The position numbers and the translations under genes are program-made. DNA of 64,000 nt from Flavobacterium dauae. Its GTDB lineage: Bacteria; Bacteroidota; Bacteroidia; Flavobacteriales; Flavobacteriaceae. The notes under the pieces are model-generated. The model did not search any database, was not told where the DNA came from, and saw only the letters and a program-made list of their open reading frames with translations. Below, in pieces: positions 7,194 to 18,300 of the stretch. The stretch lies in assembly GCF_004151275.2 (NCBI RefSeq), contig NZ_CP130821.1:2880829-2944828 (forward strand). Reading direction: 5' to 3'. Position 1 is the stretch's first letter; each line of letters starts with the position of its first letter.

Positions 7194-8732
7194 TTAAAAT
7201 GAAGTATTTGATGTTGTATTAGATAAATTTATAAAAAACAAGTTCTTTCCTTGATATAAGAACAAAACTTGGGCTAAAGCTTTGGGAATTTTAAGAATAA
7301 AACGCAGGTATTTCTTCAAGTTGTACGATAAACTTGACATCAATACATGTTTGTTTGCCTGCGCCATTCCCCGACTGTTGATACGCTTCATGTTAAAAAA
7401 GTTAATCAGCGTACCTAAAACGGGTTCTACTGTTGCACTTCTACGCTTTACCAACCTGCGATGATACGCTTTATTTTGGGTGAGTTTTTCGTGCATTTTA
7501 TCGTACAAAGGTTTATGAATGCTTTCTTCCAGTTTTTTAAACTTGGTTACTTTACCACAACAACTTGCTCGTAACGGACATTGTCCACAGGCTTTTTCAC
7601 TGCTTCGGTAACTTTTCTTTTCGTAGCCTTTGCTGTCTTTTGATGTTTTTTTATAAGGTAAAAAAGCTTTGTTTCCGCCTTCTTGAATACATTCGTATCG
7701 GTTTTCTTCTTTATTAAAAATAAAGCCTTCGCGGTTAGGTTTGTATTGTCCAAAATTGGGGATCCAAGCGTTTAGATTATGGTCTTCACAATATTGCAAA
7801 CTTGTACCGCTGCTGTAACCTGCATCGGCTATCACTTCATTGATTTGAATATCATTTTGAGCCAAGTTGGCTATTGTCTGATCCATAATGTCGCTAAAGA
7901 TTGCCGAGTCTTTACTCCCTGCTGTGCTCTCACAAGCTCCTGTAATCACGTGGTGTTTATCGTCTACTGCTAACTGTCCTGCATAGTTCAGTTGGCGTGG
8001 CTTACCAGGTTTGGTCGATATTTTCGCATCAGGATCGGTAGATGAATAATGGGTGTGATTGCTTAAAAATTTAGGACGAATTTCTTCGCCATCTTCATCA
8101 ATTTGAACGGTCTTTCTATGGCCTGGCATGTCTTTAAATGCTTCGGTTTTCCACGCATGATGTTGTTCTACTTCTTTTTTCTTTTGAGTGCTAACTTGGT
8201 ACTCAGAGTTCGCTTTCAATTCTTCTGCATAAGTTTGTACATCATCGATAATTTCTTTTTCCACCAAACTATCCATACTCGCGTTGGCTTTGATAAAAGC
8301 GCTGTCTACACATTGACGTTTGCCTCGAACCATATCTTTGTGTACGCACAAACCTAATATCATTTGAAAAAGCTGCAAGAAAACTTCTTCGCCAAAAAGT
8401 GCGCGCGTTCGGCTTATCGTCGAATGCCAAGGCAAATCTTCATTTAAATCGTAACCTAAAAACAAGCGAACATCTAAACAATTACTGCAATATCGAATCA
8501 AGGCTCTGTCGCTATTGATGTTGTTTAAATAGCCAACCAATAAAATCTTGAAAAACACCACGGGATCAATGCTTTCTTGACCCTGGGTACCGTAATAGTT
8601 GCGAGTAGATTTATACAGAAAATGTAAATCGAGCTCTTGATTTACGCGGCGATAAAAGTTATCGACTGGAACTAACCGATCGAGGCTTAGTTCATAGAAA
8701 AGTTGTGGGGTGAAATCTTTACGTCCTTGCAT
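7194..8732 (-). CDS. IS1182-family transposase
   Basis: 512 residues, full length. N-terminal DUF772-type domain: VPVDNFYRRVNQEL, DPVVFFKILLVGYL, LPWHSTISRTR. Then come the DDE parts: CVDSAFIKANAS (first D), QLAVDDKHHVITG, EVIADAGYSSG (second D) and RSATVEPVLGTLINFF (E). A cysteine cluster, ACGQCPLRASCCGK, lies between the last two, as in IS1182 members. The reading frame is unbroken, so the element may still be mobile. It lies inside perfect terminal repeats. Confidence 0.93.
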   Translation of the reverse strand: MQGRKDFTPQLFYELSLDRLVPVDNFYRRVNQELDLHFLYKSTRNYYGTQGQESIDPVVFFKILLVGYLNNINSDRALIRYCSNCLDVRLFLGYDLNEDLPWHSTISRTRALFGEEVFLQLFQMILGLCVHKDMVRGKRQCVDSAFIKANASMDSLVEKEIIDDVQTYAEELKANSEYQVSTQKKKEVEQHHAWKTEAFKDMPGHRKTVQIDEDGEEIRPKFLSNHTHYSSTDPDAKISTKPGKPRQLNYAGQLAVDDKHHVITGACESTAGSKDSAIFSDIMDQTIANLAQNDIQINEVIADAGYSSGTSLQYCEDHNLNAWIPNFGQYKPNREGFIFNKEENRYECIQEGGNKAFLPYKKTSKDSKGYEKKSYRSSEKACGQCPLRASCCGKVTKFKKLEESIHKPLYDKMHEKLTQNKAYHRRLVKRRSATVEPVLGTLINFFNMKRINSRGMAQANKHVLMSSLSYNLKKYLRFILKIPKALAQVLFLYQGKNLFFINLSNTTSNTSF

Positions 8733-8774
8733 ACAACAAGATACGAAATTTTAATTATATTTGAGTTGTGCAAC

Positions 8775-8970
8775 AAGCACAAAGGTTTGGCGCAATGGCG
8801 GGTTAAAGCTAAAATTAAAGTTTTGGTTTTCTATTCCGCAAAAAGCCAATTGTATTGACTTTTTTCTTAAATTTATTCAATTAATTGGCTTTTTGCTTAA
8901 GTTGGTTTTTAGTTCAAAGTTTAGGCTTTGAATTCCGCCACTGACGCCAAGCTGCAAACCGTTGTGCGAT
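8775..8970. repeat. Main part of palindrome site 3, cassette-type
   Basis: A nearly 200-base imperfect palindrome. The outer arm CACAAAGGTTTGGCGC and TGGCGGGTT is mirrored by CCGCCACTGACGCCAAG and GCAAACCGTTGTGCG. The inner arm GCAAAAAGCCAATT is mirrored by AATTGGCTTTTTGC around TTAAATTTATTCAATT. The inner loop recurs almost unchanged at 48045-48100, showing a dispersed family. The right core GTTGTGCGAT (8961-8970) is complementary to ATCGCACAAC at 9767, the end of the following gene unit. Confidence 0.65.
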
Positions 8971-8991
8971 ATTTTGAAAACAAAAGAAAAT

Positions 8992-9022
8992 TTTGGTATT
9001 TTAATTGAAATTGATAACTTTG
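8992..9022 (+). promoter_or_regulatory. Bacteroidota-type promoter of the toxin-antitoxin unit
   Basis: TTTG at 8992-8995 and TAACTTTG at 9015-9022 are spaced by 19 bases, matching the TTTG-N19-TAnnTTTG promoter consensus of Bacteroidota. The -7 element ends 21 bases before the ATG of the antitoxin candidate. Confidence 0.65.
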
Positions 9023-9043
9023 TATAATTAAAAACAAAAGAAA

Positions 9044-9208
9044 ATGGCAAAACCAATTAAAATAACACCAGTATTAAGAGGTCGAGATGCTGTCAATTTT
9101 CTTTCAAAGATGAGAGTAAATAAGCGTCAAAATTCAAATTCTACTTCAAAATTAATTGAAGTTAGGAAAGATGCTGCTATATTCAAATCGTTGCTTAAAA
9201 AAGCTTAA
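9044..9208 (+). CDS. Small putative antitoxin of the GNAT pair
   Basis: A 54-residue protein, MAKPIKITPVLRGRDAVNFL and onward, ending AAIFKSLLKKA. It is basic, with a short N-terminal strand-like segment and a predicted C-terminal helix. No family was recognised with certainty. Its stop lies 3 bases before the GTG start of a GNAT gene. A small gene directly before a GNAT gene, under its own promoter, is the layout of acetyltransferase toxin-antitoxin modules (TacAT, AtaRT type). The antitoxin role is therefore inferred from position and size only. Confidence 0.6.
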   Translation: MAKPIKITPVLRGRDAVNFLSKMRVNKRQNSNSTSKLIEVRKDAAIFKSLLKKA

Positions 9209-9211
9209 TTC

Positions 9212-9760
9212 GTGTCAGAAGAAGAATTATCGCAACTTTCCTTAATTTTACTAGATGAAGCTCACACAATTAAACCTTTTGATTGTGAAGATATTGATTT
9301 GAATGAATTTTTATTTGAAAAAGCAAAACTCTATAAACAAGAATTTTTAGCCACTACATTTATCTTAGAAAACGAGGAACAAACTGTTGCCTACTATAGT
9401 ATATTTAACGATAGTTTAAAAGTGGAAGAAGAGGGTTTTGCAAGCAAAAGTGCTTTTAACAGATTTCTTAGAGATTTAGTAAGTCATCCAAAACGACACT
9501 TAAAATCATTTCCCGCTCTTAAAATAGGGAGATTAGGTATAGATAAAAATTTTAAAGGAAAAGGATTAGGAAAACTAATTGTTAATAACATAATAAACGA
9601 CACTTTAGAATTAAACGAAAAGCAAGCGTGTAAACTAATTACTGTAGACGCATACAATCAATCTTTACATTTTTATGAAAAGTTAAATTTCGAATATTTA
9701 ACTGAAAATGATAAAGATGAAGAAACAAGACAAATGTATCTTGATTTAACATCATTATAA
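9212..9760 (+). CDS. GNAT acetyltransferase, TacT/AtaT-like toxin candidate
   Basis: 182 residues from a GTG start 3 bases after the small upstream gene. GNAT features: strand TTFILENEEQTVAYYSIF, acetyl-CoA loop LGIDKNFKGKGLGKLIVNNI (R/Q-x-x-G-x-G/A type), and the C-terminal YNQSLHFYEKLNFEYL. TacT/AtaT toxins acetylate aminoacyl-tRNA and share this long N-terminal strand region and an NQSLHFYEKLGF-like ending. The tight pairing with a small gene supports a toxin-antitoxin module. Alternatively it is an ordinary acetyltransferase. The gene ends 6 bases before the palindrome core ATCGCACAAC. Confidence 0.75.
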   Translation: MSEEELSQLSLILLDEAHTIKPFDCEDIDLNEFLFEKAKLYKQEFLATTFILENEEQTVAYYSIFNDSLKVEEEGFASKSAFNRFLRDLVSHPKRHLKSFPALKIGRLGIDKNFKGKGLGKLIVNNIINDTLELNEKQACKLITVDAYNQSLHFYEKLNFEYLTENDKDEETRQMYLDLTSL

Positions 9761-9905
9761 AAAAACATCGCACAACATGTAATTTGCAAAATTGCGGGTT
9801 TGAGGTTGAATTAAAGTTTTAAAATAAATATCGCAAAAGGCAATTAATTGAATATTTTGTTTAAATTTATCCAATTAGTTGCCTTTTGCTTTAGTTGGTT
9901 TTATA
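9761..9905. repeat. Palindrome site 4, cassette-type, right arm degenerate
   Basis: It begins with ATCGCACAAC (9767-9776), complementary to the start of the GNAT unit at 8961. It continues TTGCAAAATTGCGGGTTTG, then the inner stem GCAAAAGGCAATTAATTG mirrored by CAATTAGTTGCCTTTTGC around TTAAATTTATC. The inner stem matches sites 3 and 47950. No clear right-hand GTTAGCG-like core follows, so the run of units seems to end here. Confidence 0.55.
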
Positions 9906-10625
9906 ATTAAACATTTCGGTTTATAATTTCTATTGTTCATTTTTACATCCAAGAATTATTTTACGGCTTGGAAGCTGTGAATCCCCGATTTATGACTAAA
10001 AGAACCAAAAGGCTTTTCTTTTTTTGTCTTGCTGCATCATTAAAACGATCGACTACGTTTTATAAGCTAAATCATAAAAAAGTATTCATTCTTTGTTATT
10101 TTATAATAATGTATTCATAACTCAAGTAAAGCGACTGAACGGAGTTAATCTTAGATTTCGCTACGTTCCCCGATTAGTTTACGCTTGTTTCAACAATTTA
10201 ATCCCGAAAATATTGGGATTGGTTGTTTGCTTTGCCCTAATAGTACTTAAATAACTATGTTATATTTAATATGGGGATTCCGTATAAAGTCCGTTGACAA
10301 CAGGCTTCTTAATTTTAACACATAACCTAACCAATACAGGACCGACCAAAATACTTAACCCAAATATTGGTCGAGTAAAAAAAATTTTATCGACCAACCG
10401 CTGATGTATAAAGGGATTGTTAAAAAATATAAAAAATTAGTTAAAAAAAAGTTTAACAATTATTTGTTTGCTTTTTACATTTTTTTAATTTTACAATAAG
10501 CAACCTAAATAATAAACATAATAAGCATAGTTTTTACTAAAATATTGATAAAGCATTCGCTTTTTCAGTTACCGGACTACTCCTGTAGTCTGACATAAAC
10601 TATTGCCAAAACTTTAATTTAGCTT
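9906..10625. other. Non-coding stretch upstream of the Rhs locus
   Basis: No gene is seen in about 700 bases. It holds short hairpins (AATCCC/GGGATT near 10200, GACCAA/TTGGTC near 10350, GACTAC/GTAGTC near 10575). A segment at 9943-9985, TTTTTACATCCAAG with GCTTGGAAGCTGTGAA, recurs at about 33153-33203. A GCTTTTTCAGTTACC motif at about 10562 recurs in the leader of the cold-shock operon. The promoter for the downstream locus should lie here but is not obvious. Confidence 0.5.
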
Positions 10626-12362
10626 ATGAAAAGAATATTACACTGCTTACTAAGCACTACGATCTTCTTTTGCGGTTTTTGGGGATATTCCCAAGAAAGC
10701 AATTTGTTTAAACCTACTCTTTGGTTATCCAGTCCGCAAAAAGTAAATGACACCCTGCCGGAATTCGACCGGTTGAACTTCCACAAAGATTTAGGATTGA
10801 CCAAAGGAACACTTTGGAGTTCTTCAAAAAAAATCAACAGGCCACAACATCTGTTTCTGGTTTACAAATCTAAAAAGAAAGAGAACCTTGTATCCTTTAT
10901 GGGAGAAAAGCGTGCCGTATTCTTGGAAGGCAAAAGCCTCCGTTTAAATGATTCGGTTGACCTAAATGGCTATAACGAATCATACGGTGAACTACTGGAT
11001 GTCCGGTTCTCCAATATTGAAGAAGGCAGGTTTTGGATGAACCCCGAACTTAAAGATTCACGGATATTCGAACTGGTGCTGACCGATCAGAAATCGGTTT
11101 CCGCCGCCAATGAAATCAGAACCTACCTCAGTCTTAAATATGGTATCGACCTGATTGACTACAAGCAATATACTTATAACGACAAGGAATTGTGGGACGG
11201 TGGAAAGAAAGCTTTCAACCACCACATTTTCGGGCTTGCTTCGATGCGTCGTTTCAACTTGTACCCATTCCAAAGCATGCATTCGAAAGATGGCGACCTG
11301 ATCCTATCCCTTTCCAAAGAACAACGCAGACCTATGGATGAAGGTTCATATGTTCTGGCAGGGAGTAATGGAAAAAGTCTGACGTTCGACAGAAAATCAA
11401 AACTAAGCCGCAAAGAATGGCTGGTGCAGACCAATAAGGAACAGGTAACAATTAACCTTTCCATTCCGCTAAGCAAACTGGGAGCCCCCGATAATTCATT
11501 TAACGATTACGAACTGTTGGTAGGGACAGATAGTAAAAATACCCTAAAATATACCGGTGTTCCTAAAGATACCCTGCTTGTTTTCAGTAATGTTGTTTTT
11601 AGTAACGGTAACAACAACATCATCCGCTTAAAGGAACATCCTTCCAATATAAAATTCGAAGAAGAAAACAACTGCGGTCAGTTCCGCCTGAAAATAAAAG
11701 CTCCTTCAGTCCTTTCCAACTACTCTGTAACAATACACGACGATAAAAAAAATGAAGTTCTGGCTTCATTAAACATTAATGAAACCTATACAATCAATAA
11801 CAGTACTTCTACTTATTTTGACGTAACCGTTGCCTACAATGGCAAAAAGGTTGTAAAAAGGTTTGAAACCCCGATAACTGAACTTAATCCTACTGAGGTT
11901 GAGAAATTCTATACGCTGGAAAATGGCGAAGTTACCATTTCGCTGAAAAACACCGGCAACCTTAGCTACCATTGGTTTAGTAACAATAATGAAATAGCAC
12001 AGGGAAATGAAGTAACCTTGCGTGCAGAAGGAACCTACAGCGTAAAAATAGCCAACGATACAGGCTGTTCGATAACGCAGGCATTCAGCGTAGGTGCGGA
12101 CTTTAACGACGAAGGCTGGCGGGTATATCCCAATCCAGCTACTGCAAACGAAGATATTAATGTGCTGTTCAACCTTGCCGAAAAATCAAACGTTAACATC
12201 GCACTTTATGACAATGGTGGCAGATTGGTAAAAACGACCGCTTTGGGAACCGTTCAGAACGAAACCGTAAACCTTGGCAAGCTACCACTTTCATACGGGG
12301 TTTATATTGTTGTAGCCTATATCAATGAGCTTCCCCAAATCAAAAAAATCATTATAAAATAA
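10626..12362 (+). CDS. T9SS-sorted surface protein upstream of Rhs
   Basis: 578 residues. It starts with signal peptide MKRILHCLLSTTIFFCGFWG ending YSQ. The central part contains AANEIRTYLSLKYGIDL, a motif found in large Bacteroidota surface proteins secreted by the type IX system. An Ig/PKD-like segment (SYHWFSNNNEIAQGNEVTL) follows. The C-terminus is a type A T9SS sorting domain: WRVYPNPATANEDINV, NVNIALYDNGGRLVKT, GKLPLSYGVYIVVA and final KKIIIK. It ends 16 bases before the giant rhs gene and is probably in its operon, suggesting a surface scaffold or delivery partner. That role is inference. Confidence 0.8.
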   Translation: MKRILHCLLSTTIFFCGFWGYSQESNLFKPTLWLSSPQKVNDTLPEFDRLNFHKDLGLTKGTLWSSSKKINRPQHLFLVYKSKKKENLVSFMGEKRAVFLEGKSLRLNDSVDLNGYNESYGELLDVRFSNIEEGRFWMNPELKDSRIFELVLTDQKSVSAANEIRTYLSLKYGIDLIDYKQYTYNDKELWDGGKKAFNHHIFGLASMRRFNLYPFQSMHSKDGDLILSLSKEQRRPMDEGSYVLAGSNGKSLTFDRKSKLSRKEWLVQTNKEQVTINLSIPLSKLGAPDNSFNDYELLVGTDSKNTLKYTGVPKDTLLVFSNVVFSNGNNNIIRLKEHPSNIKFEEENNCGQFRLKIKAPSVLSNYSVTIHDDKKNEVLASLNINETYTINNSTSTYFDVTVAYNGKKVVKRFETPITELNPTEVEKFYTLENGEVTISLKNTGNLSYHWFSNNNEIAQGNEVTLRAEGTYSVKIANDTGCSITQAFSVGADFNDEGWRVYPNPATANEDINVLFNLAEKSNVNIALYDNGGRLVKTTALGTVQNETVNLGKLPLSYGVYIVVAYINELPQIKKIIIK

Positions 12363-12378
12363 CATAAACAAAAACATT

Positions 12379-15300
12379 ATGAACGGATCAGTCAATCCCT
12401 TAAAATCCGGTATGCGGGTTTTATACTATACCGCACTGTTTGGCATGTTCTTCCAGTTGTTTGCCTATCCGCTTTATGCGGCAGTGAGCTATTTTCCTTA
12501 TGGTGTACGTTCCAATTACTACATCCCTTTTATCAGACCCGACCAATTCGAAGCTTCTGCGACTCCTTATCACGAAGAGGATACGGAGACGGCACAAACA
12601 ACACCTGCGAAGGTTTGGGAATCTTCCCATACGGAGGGAATCCGGGAAAATACCACAGAAGAAACCTTTGAAATTTATTCTTCGGATAAAACAGGGGTCA
12701 TCGGTTACGACAACCAAAGCAAGAGCGACGACCCTTCCGACAATATTTTCCATTTTTCAATCAATAAAAAACAGCTTGCCGGAAAAGACCTTGTTTTAAG
12801 CTATGAGGTGTATGGTATCGAGAATGCTTCCGGGATTGCCCGCAGCATCAACGAGCATACGGCAACAGGCGGTTTTTACATACAAAGGAATGCTTCGTGG
12901 CAAACCGTAAAGGAAACAGTGGTTGCAGGCCAGTTAAAAAACGGCGACAACCATTTGTTGTTTACCGCTTTTGAAACCGTTGGATCGGATTATAAAATCC
13001 GCAACGTAAAATTAACCGCAGCCACGGCTAAAGAAACTCCTTCGGTATCTTTTGCAGACGGAAACCATTTGTACGTGAAAAACGGCAAAGGGTATGTAAA
13101 AGGAACGGTTGACGAAGCTGCTGCACAGCTTTTTATCAACGGTAAAGAAATACCCGTAAGAAACCATGAATTTGAAACCGTACTTGACCATGTTTCCAAT
13201 ATGGAATCACTGGATGTACGCGTAGTAAAGTCAGGGAATACCGTTTTCCGGCAACAACTGCCTGTAATTTTAAAGGAAATTACAGAAACGGTAACCTATA
13301 GGGGTGCCGGACAAATGATTCCGGTACGTCAGTCAGAAAACGGGAGCTACGGTTTCGCCCTTGCCGATGTGGACCTGAACATCACAAAGGAAATCTATGG
13401 GGGAGCCGACCGCATTACGGTTCAGAAGCTACGTGCCATCGATGCGGCTCCGGTTGGAACCAACATCGTCAATGTAACGGCAGGTGCTGCCGCCTACCGG
13501 TTCTTGCCCGATGGTGCAATCTTTAAAGACAATGCCCAATTAACCATAAAATTTGATGATAAACTACTCCCAAAGGGATACAATGCCGGCGATGTAAAGA
13601 TCCTTTACTTTGATATGGAGCAAAGACGCTGGCTGGCTGTGGCAACCGATACCATTTTAACGGCAGAAAACAAGGTAGTGGGACTTACCAACCACTTTAC
13701 CGACTATATCGCAGGAATCATACAAGCACCCGAGTCACCTGAAACAAGTGCTTTTACGCCGACGTCTATTTCCGACATCCAGGTAGCAAACCCTACGGCA
13801 AATATCGTACAGATACAGCCACCGACAGCCAACCAGAAAGGCGATGGTACACTGGATTTCCCCATTACCGTTCCGGCAGGGCGTAACGGCTTGCAACCTA
13901 ATTTATCCGTTTCCTATAACAACAACGGCAGCAGCGGCATCACAGGTTACGGCTGGGACATTCCTATTCCGTATATCTCGGTAGATACCAAATTCGGTGT
14001 GCCGAAGTACGATCTGCAAAAAGAAACCGAAAGTTATCTGTTTAACGGTGAAGAGCTGATGCTGGTTAACGGCTCAAACCTTTACCTGCCACACAGGCAG
14101 TCAAACGCCATTAACAGGGTAAGCGGGACGGCGACCTTTGTACCTAAAGTGGAAGGCTCGTTTTCAAAAATCCAACGGATAGGGAGCAGTCCGTCAACCT
14201 ATACCTGGGTGGTGTGGGACAAGTCCGGCACGAAGTATTATTATGGACAAATAGCTGCCCACAGGTTGAGTTCTGGGACTAACCCCAAAAATATAGCGAA
14301 ATGGTACCTTTCTAAAGTTGAAGATAAAAACAAAAATTACATCCGGTATAATTATCTACCGAAAACCTACGGCTCGAGTACCGGCAATTTAAACGGGGGT
14401 GTCGAAATACTTCCTCGGAGTATTGAGTATACCCTGCATCCCGATGTGGATATAAGCGCCAATACAGATAATCTTTATTATACCGTAAATTTCAATTATG
14501 CCAGCAGCAAGCGTACGGATGCACATTTCAACTACCGTTACGGTTTTAAGGAAGTCAATGCGTCAAAACTGGACTATATCAAGGTAACCTGCGATAAAAT
14601 GATTCCAATAGATGTGCGTGATGCCCCGGACATTTATTGTGATTACGACGTGGAATACCGTTTTAATTACGGTACCGGTCGGTTTGGTAAAACGCTTTTA
14701 AGCAGCATTACTACGCGGAATATCCAAAAGGACGACAGCGGAAATATAACCGCAACAGAAGACTATACCCATACGTTTGATTATTACAACGACGTTCCGA
14801 GTAATTCGATGTTCGGTGCGGCGAAAACCATCAGCGTGGAAGACGACATTGCCGACGAGAAACATTCGGTCATCAGCTCTACCAAAGAAAGTACCAGCTC
14901 CACAGAGTTCAATATCGGAGCCGGAATTACTCTTGCCTCGAATCCCCCGGCATGGTGGCCGTTCAGCTATGGCGGTACCATCAATTTCAATTTTCCTTCG
15001 GGCGTTTCCACATCCAGCTCTCCTACGATGCTGCTTTTGGATATCGACGGTGACGGATTGGATGACAAGGTGGTGAAGGTCGGCAACGAGATCAAATACC
15101 ACAAAAACCTTGGGGGTATAGCGTTCAGCAGCCAGCTGTACAAGGCATACAGCATCGGCGATCTGGGACTTTCTGAAAGCAATACCAAAACCGATCCCGA
15201 GATGTCGCTGAGCGTCATTTTGGGAAGCTACAGCGCGTCCAAATCGCAGACCAACGGAAGGGCACGTAGCTTCTTTACCGATGTGAACAACGACGGGCTG

Positions 15301-18300
15301 GTAGATTTTGTCAAAGACCGCATTGTGTATTTCAACCGGATTGACCCCAACTCGGACCGTCCCAATTTTACCGACAACAGTGCGCTGACACCCAACCGGA
15401 TCTTTAAGGAAGGTGCTCCCGATCCTAATGTATCCGCACCGCTGCCCGACCTTACGGTGGGCAACGACCTGATGGACGTGGTAAAGGTGTGGGTGGCTCC
15501 AAGGGAAGGCGATGTGGACATCAGCGGTTCCATTTCCAAAAACTTCATCGCATCGCATAACGGGATCCGGTATTCCGTGGAGAAAAGCAGCAGAACAGGT
15601 TCAGGATTCCCTTATTGGGATCCCAATAAACCTATAGTCATAAATAATCCGAAAATTTCGATTCAACCGTGGAATCCGTCTAACCCTGTCATACTCGGAC
15701 CGATACCCTTCAATCCCTACAGTAAAAGCTACCTGATACAGCCCACCTTACTGGTAACGGCAACGCAGTCCACTACTGCATCTACGCACGTGGAAGAAGG
15801 CGACCGCATCTACTTCAGGGTAAACAGCAGTCAGATTCCCGAAGATAAGGTAGGTGTGGACTGGGATCCACAAGTTGAATACACTTCTTCAAGTGGTGGA
15901 CTTGCTTACCGTTCGAAATACAGTGAATCCTTCCTCTATGGAGACGTGCTTCAGCAGCCGATGACCATTGCCGAACCGGGAAATTACAGAATTGAATGGG
16001 GAGCTATGAGTCCGGGGCTTTCAGAAGACGTAACTATTAAAGTACGTGCATACAAGATTTCAGCAACCCCGGGGACAATAGGTAACAAACTTGGAGTTTC
16101 CGGAAGCGCCATAGAGATTTACGACAAAGTATTAAAAGCAAATTCAAGCCTGCCGGGTGTTACACTGCCGATTAGCGGATCGGGTATTGATACCAATAAT
16201 CCCGACACCTATATTTATGTGGAAGTGGAAGCAGGTGCCAAATTCAGCCTGGAATGGAAAGATTTTGACACGGCATTTATTCCAAAGCTCAGAAATACTT
16301 TGACAAACACAAGCAAACACATCGTACCTTTTTACGATATGCGTGAAGAGGCACTTACCTATTATCCGCCAATTAAATTCCCGTTTCCGTGGCCGATAAA
16401 GATCAAGCACGATTTTCAGCTGGCACAATGCCAGAACTTTGACGGGGCATGCGAGCAAAGATTCGTGTATATGAAGGCGCGTTATGAAAACGGTGAACCG
16501 CTGCGGACCGCAAATGGAAGGGAAGCCAAGTTCCGCTACCGGATCAACCGTCAGGGAATCATTGACGAAGTACGCCAGTTTGAAGGAGAGAACTTTGACC
16601 ATTCTCCGGTAATTGGTGATCCTTTTTCACAAATACAGGTGCAGCCAAACAGGGAACTGTTTGTAGAATATACTGCGGACGATTACGGTGTGGCATCTAT
16701 TTTAAACCATTACCAGAACAACAACGACGATTTAATCAGTACCACGGCGATGGGCTTCGCTTCGGGAGGTGCTTCTTCTCCGATAGCGGGAACTTCACCA
16801 AGCACAGGAACTTCACCGGCAACCGGTGCCGCCCCGATGGGTTTTACACTCCCTTCGGGATTGGTGCGTGCAAACATCAAGACCGTAAAACCCGAGGAAC
16901 TGGGAATGGGTACGCTGTACAAAGACTGGGGACAGTTTGCCTATAAAGGAGCCGCACCGGACGAGAACTTTACTCCGATCGACGAACGGTACGCAAGCCG
17001 TCTGGCAATTATGGGGGTATCCAAAACCCCTACGCAAGCAGAAATTGATAATGGAAAAGAGTTAATGGAACTGGATCCGAAAGACATGGATTATGATGAA
17101 GACAAGGGTACCATTACTGCCGGGGGAAATCCGATTCCCGTAACTCCGGGGCAGATGGAAGCCATACGGCACTTCACCATGCTGCGTCCCGACCGGGCGA
17201 TTGAGGCATGGAGTGCACACGAGCGATTGTATGTGCAAGAAGAAGAAATGAGCCCGTACCTGCGTTATTACAACGAAAACTACAGTCCCATGCTACCGAT
17301 TCCGGCACCTACGGGTATCGGGCAATATGGAGCGTTTTCCATCGTGAAGGAAAACACCTCGGAATCCAAATCCAAAGGATGGAGTGTCGGCTACTACGGA
17401 ATCAATATCGGTACCACCTCCAGCAGTGCGGTGTCACGCCAATTGAACGATTTCAGGGACGTCAACGGAGATGGTTACCCGGATATACTGGGTGACAAGA
17501 TACAGCTGACCTCTTACCGCGGCGGGCTGACTTCCACGATACTTAATAAAAACCTGTTGGGTACCACTACCAGTGCCGGTGAGGGAACGACTGCCGGCGT
17601 GTCTACCGCACATATCACAGCTCTTGCCGATCCAAGCGGAAGCTTCAGCAGAATAAAAGTCGGAGATAGCAAATCGTTCTATTCCGGAAGCTTTGGCGGA
17701 GGAGCCCAAGACTATCAAACCTCTACGCTTCCTGAAAGCGTTCTGGTAGATTTGAACGGCGATGGACTGCCGGATTTGGTAAAAACAAATAATCAGGTAG
17801 AATTTAACAATGCAGGAACTTTCGTAGCCTCTACCTGGACCGGTTATTCGGATCCTTCCTTGAGCAAAACCTCTTCGAAAACTACTTCGCTGTCCGTTTC
17901 AGCAGGAGAAAATTTTAACGGTAAAGGCTCATCCAACCTGGATCTTGCCATTGGTTACAGCGGATCGCAGGGTGTTACCCATACCGAAAAAGACTTTGTT
18001 GATTTTAACGGCGACGGACTACCCGATTATATCAGCGGCGGTCAGATCCTTTTTAATACGGGTACAGCACACTCCGGAGGCGGATCGGCATCTCTGCCAC
18101 GCAGGTCGGAATCTACTACCTATGCACACGGGTTTAACGTAAACCTTTCGATTTTAATACCAATTTCCCTTACTCCCCTGCCGTTTATCGTTAAAGTAGG
18201 CGGCGGTGGCGGAAAAAGCTGGGGCACCAACTACAACGAAGACAATGTAAGCCTCCGCGATTTTGACGGCGACGGCTATGTGGACATCGTGGAATCGGCA

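Larger units (their letters stand above)
7073..8774 (-). mobile_element. IS1182-family insertion sequence
   Basis: A 1.7 kb element with perfect 12-base terminal inverted repeats, GTTGCACAACTC at 7073 and GAGTTGTGCAAC ending at 8774, enclosing one transposase gene on the - strand. No clear target duplication can be read at the flanks (GGTAACT on the left, AAGCACA on the right). It has split palindrome site 3. Confidence 0.88.

Noticed and set aside
14698..15558. 286-residue open frame on the - strand inside rhs
   Set aside because: It is the mirror of a GC-rich coding stretch of the giant rhs gene. No family motifs; typical shadow frame.
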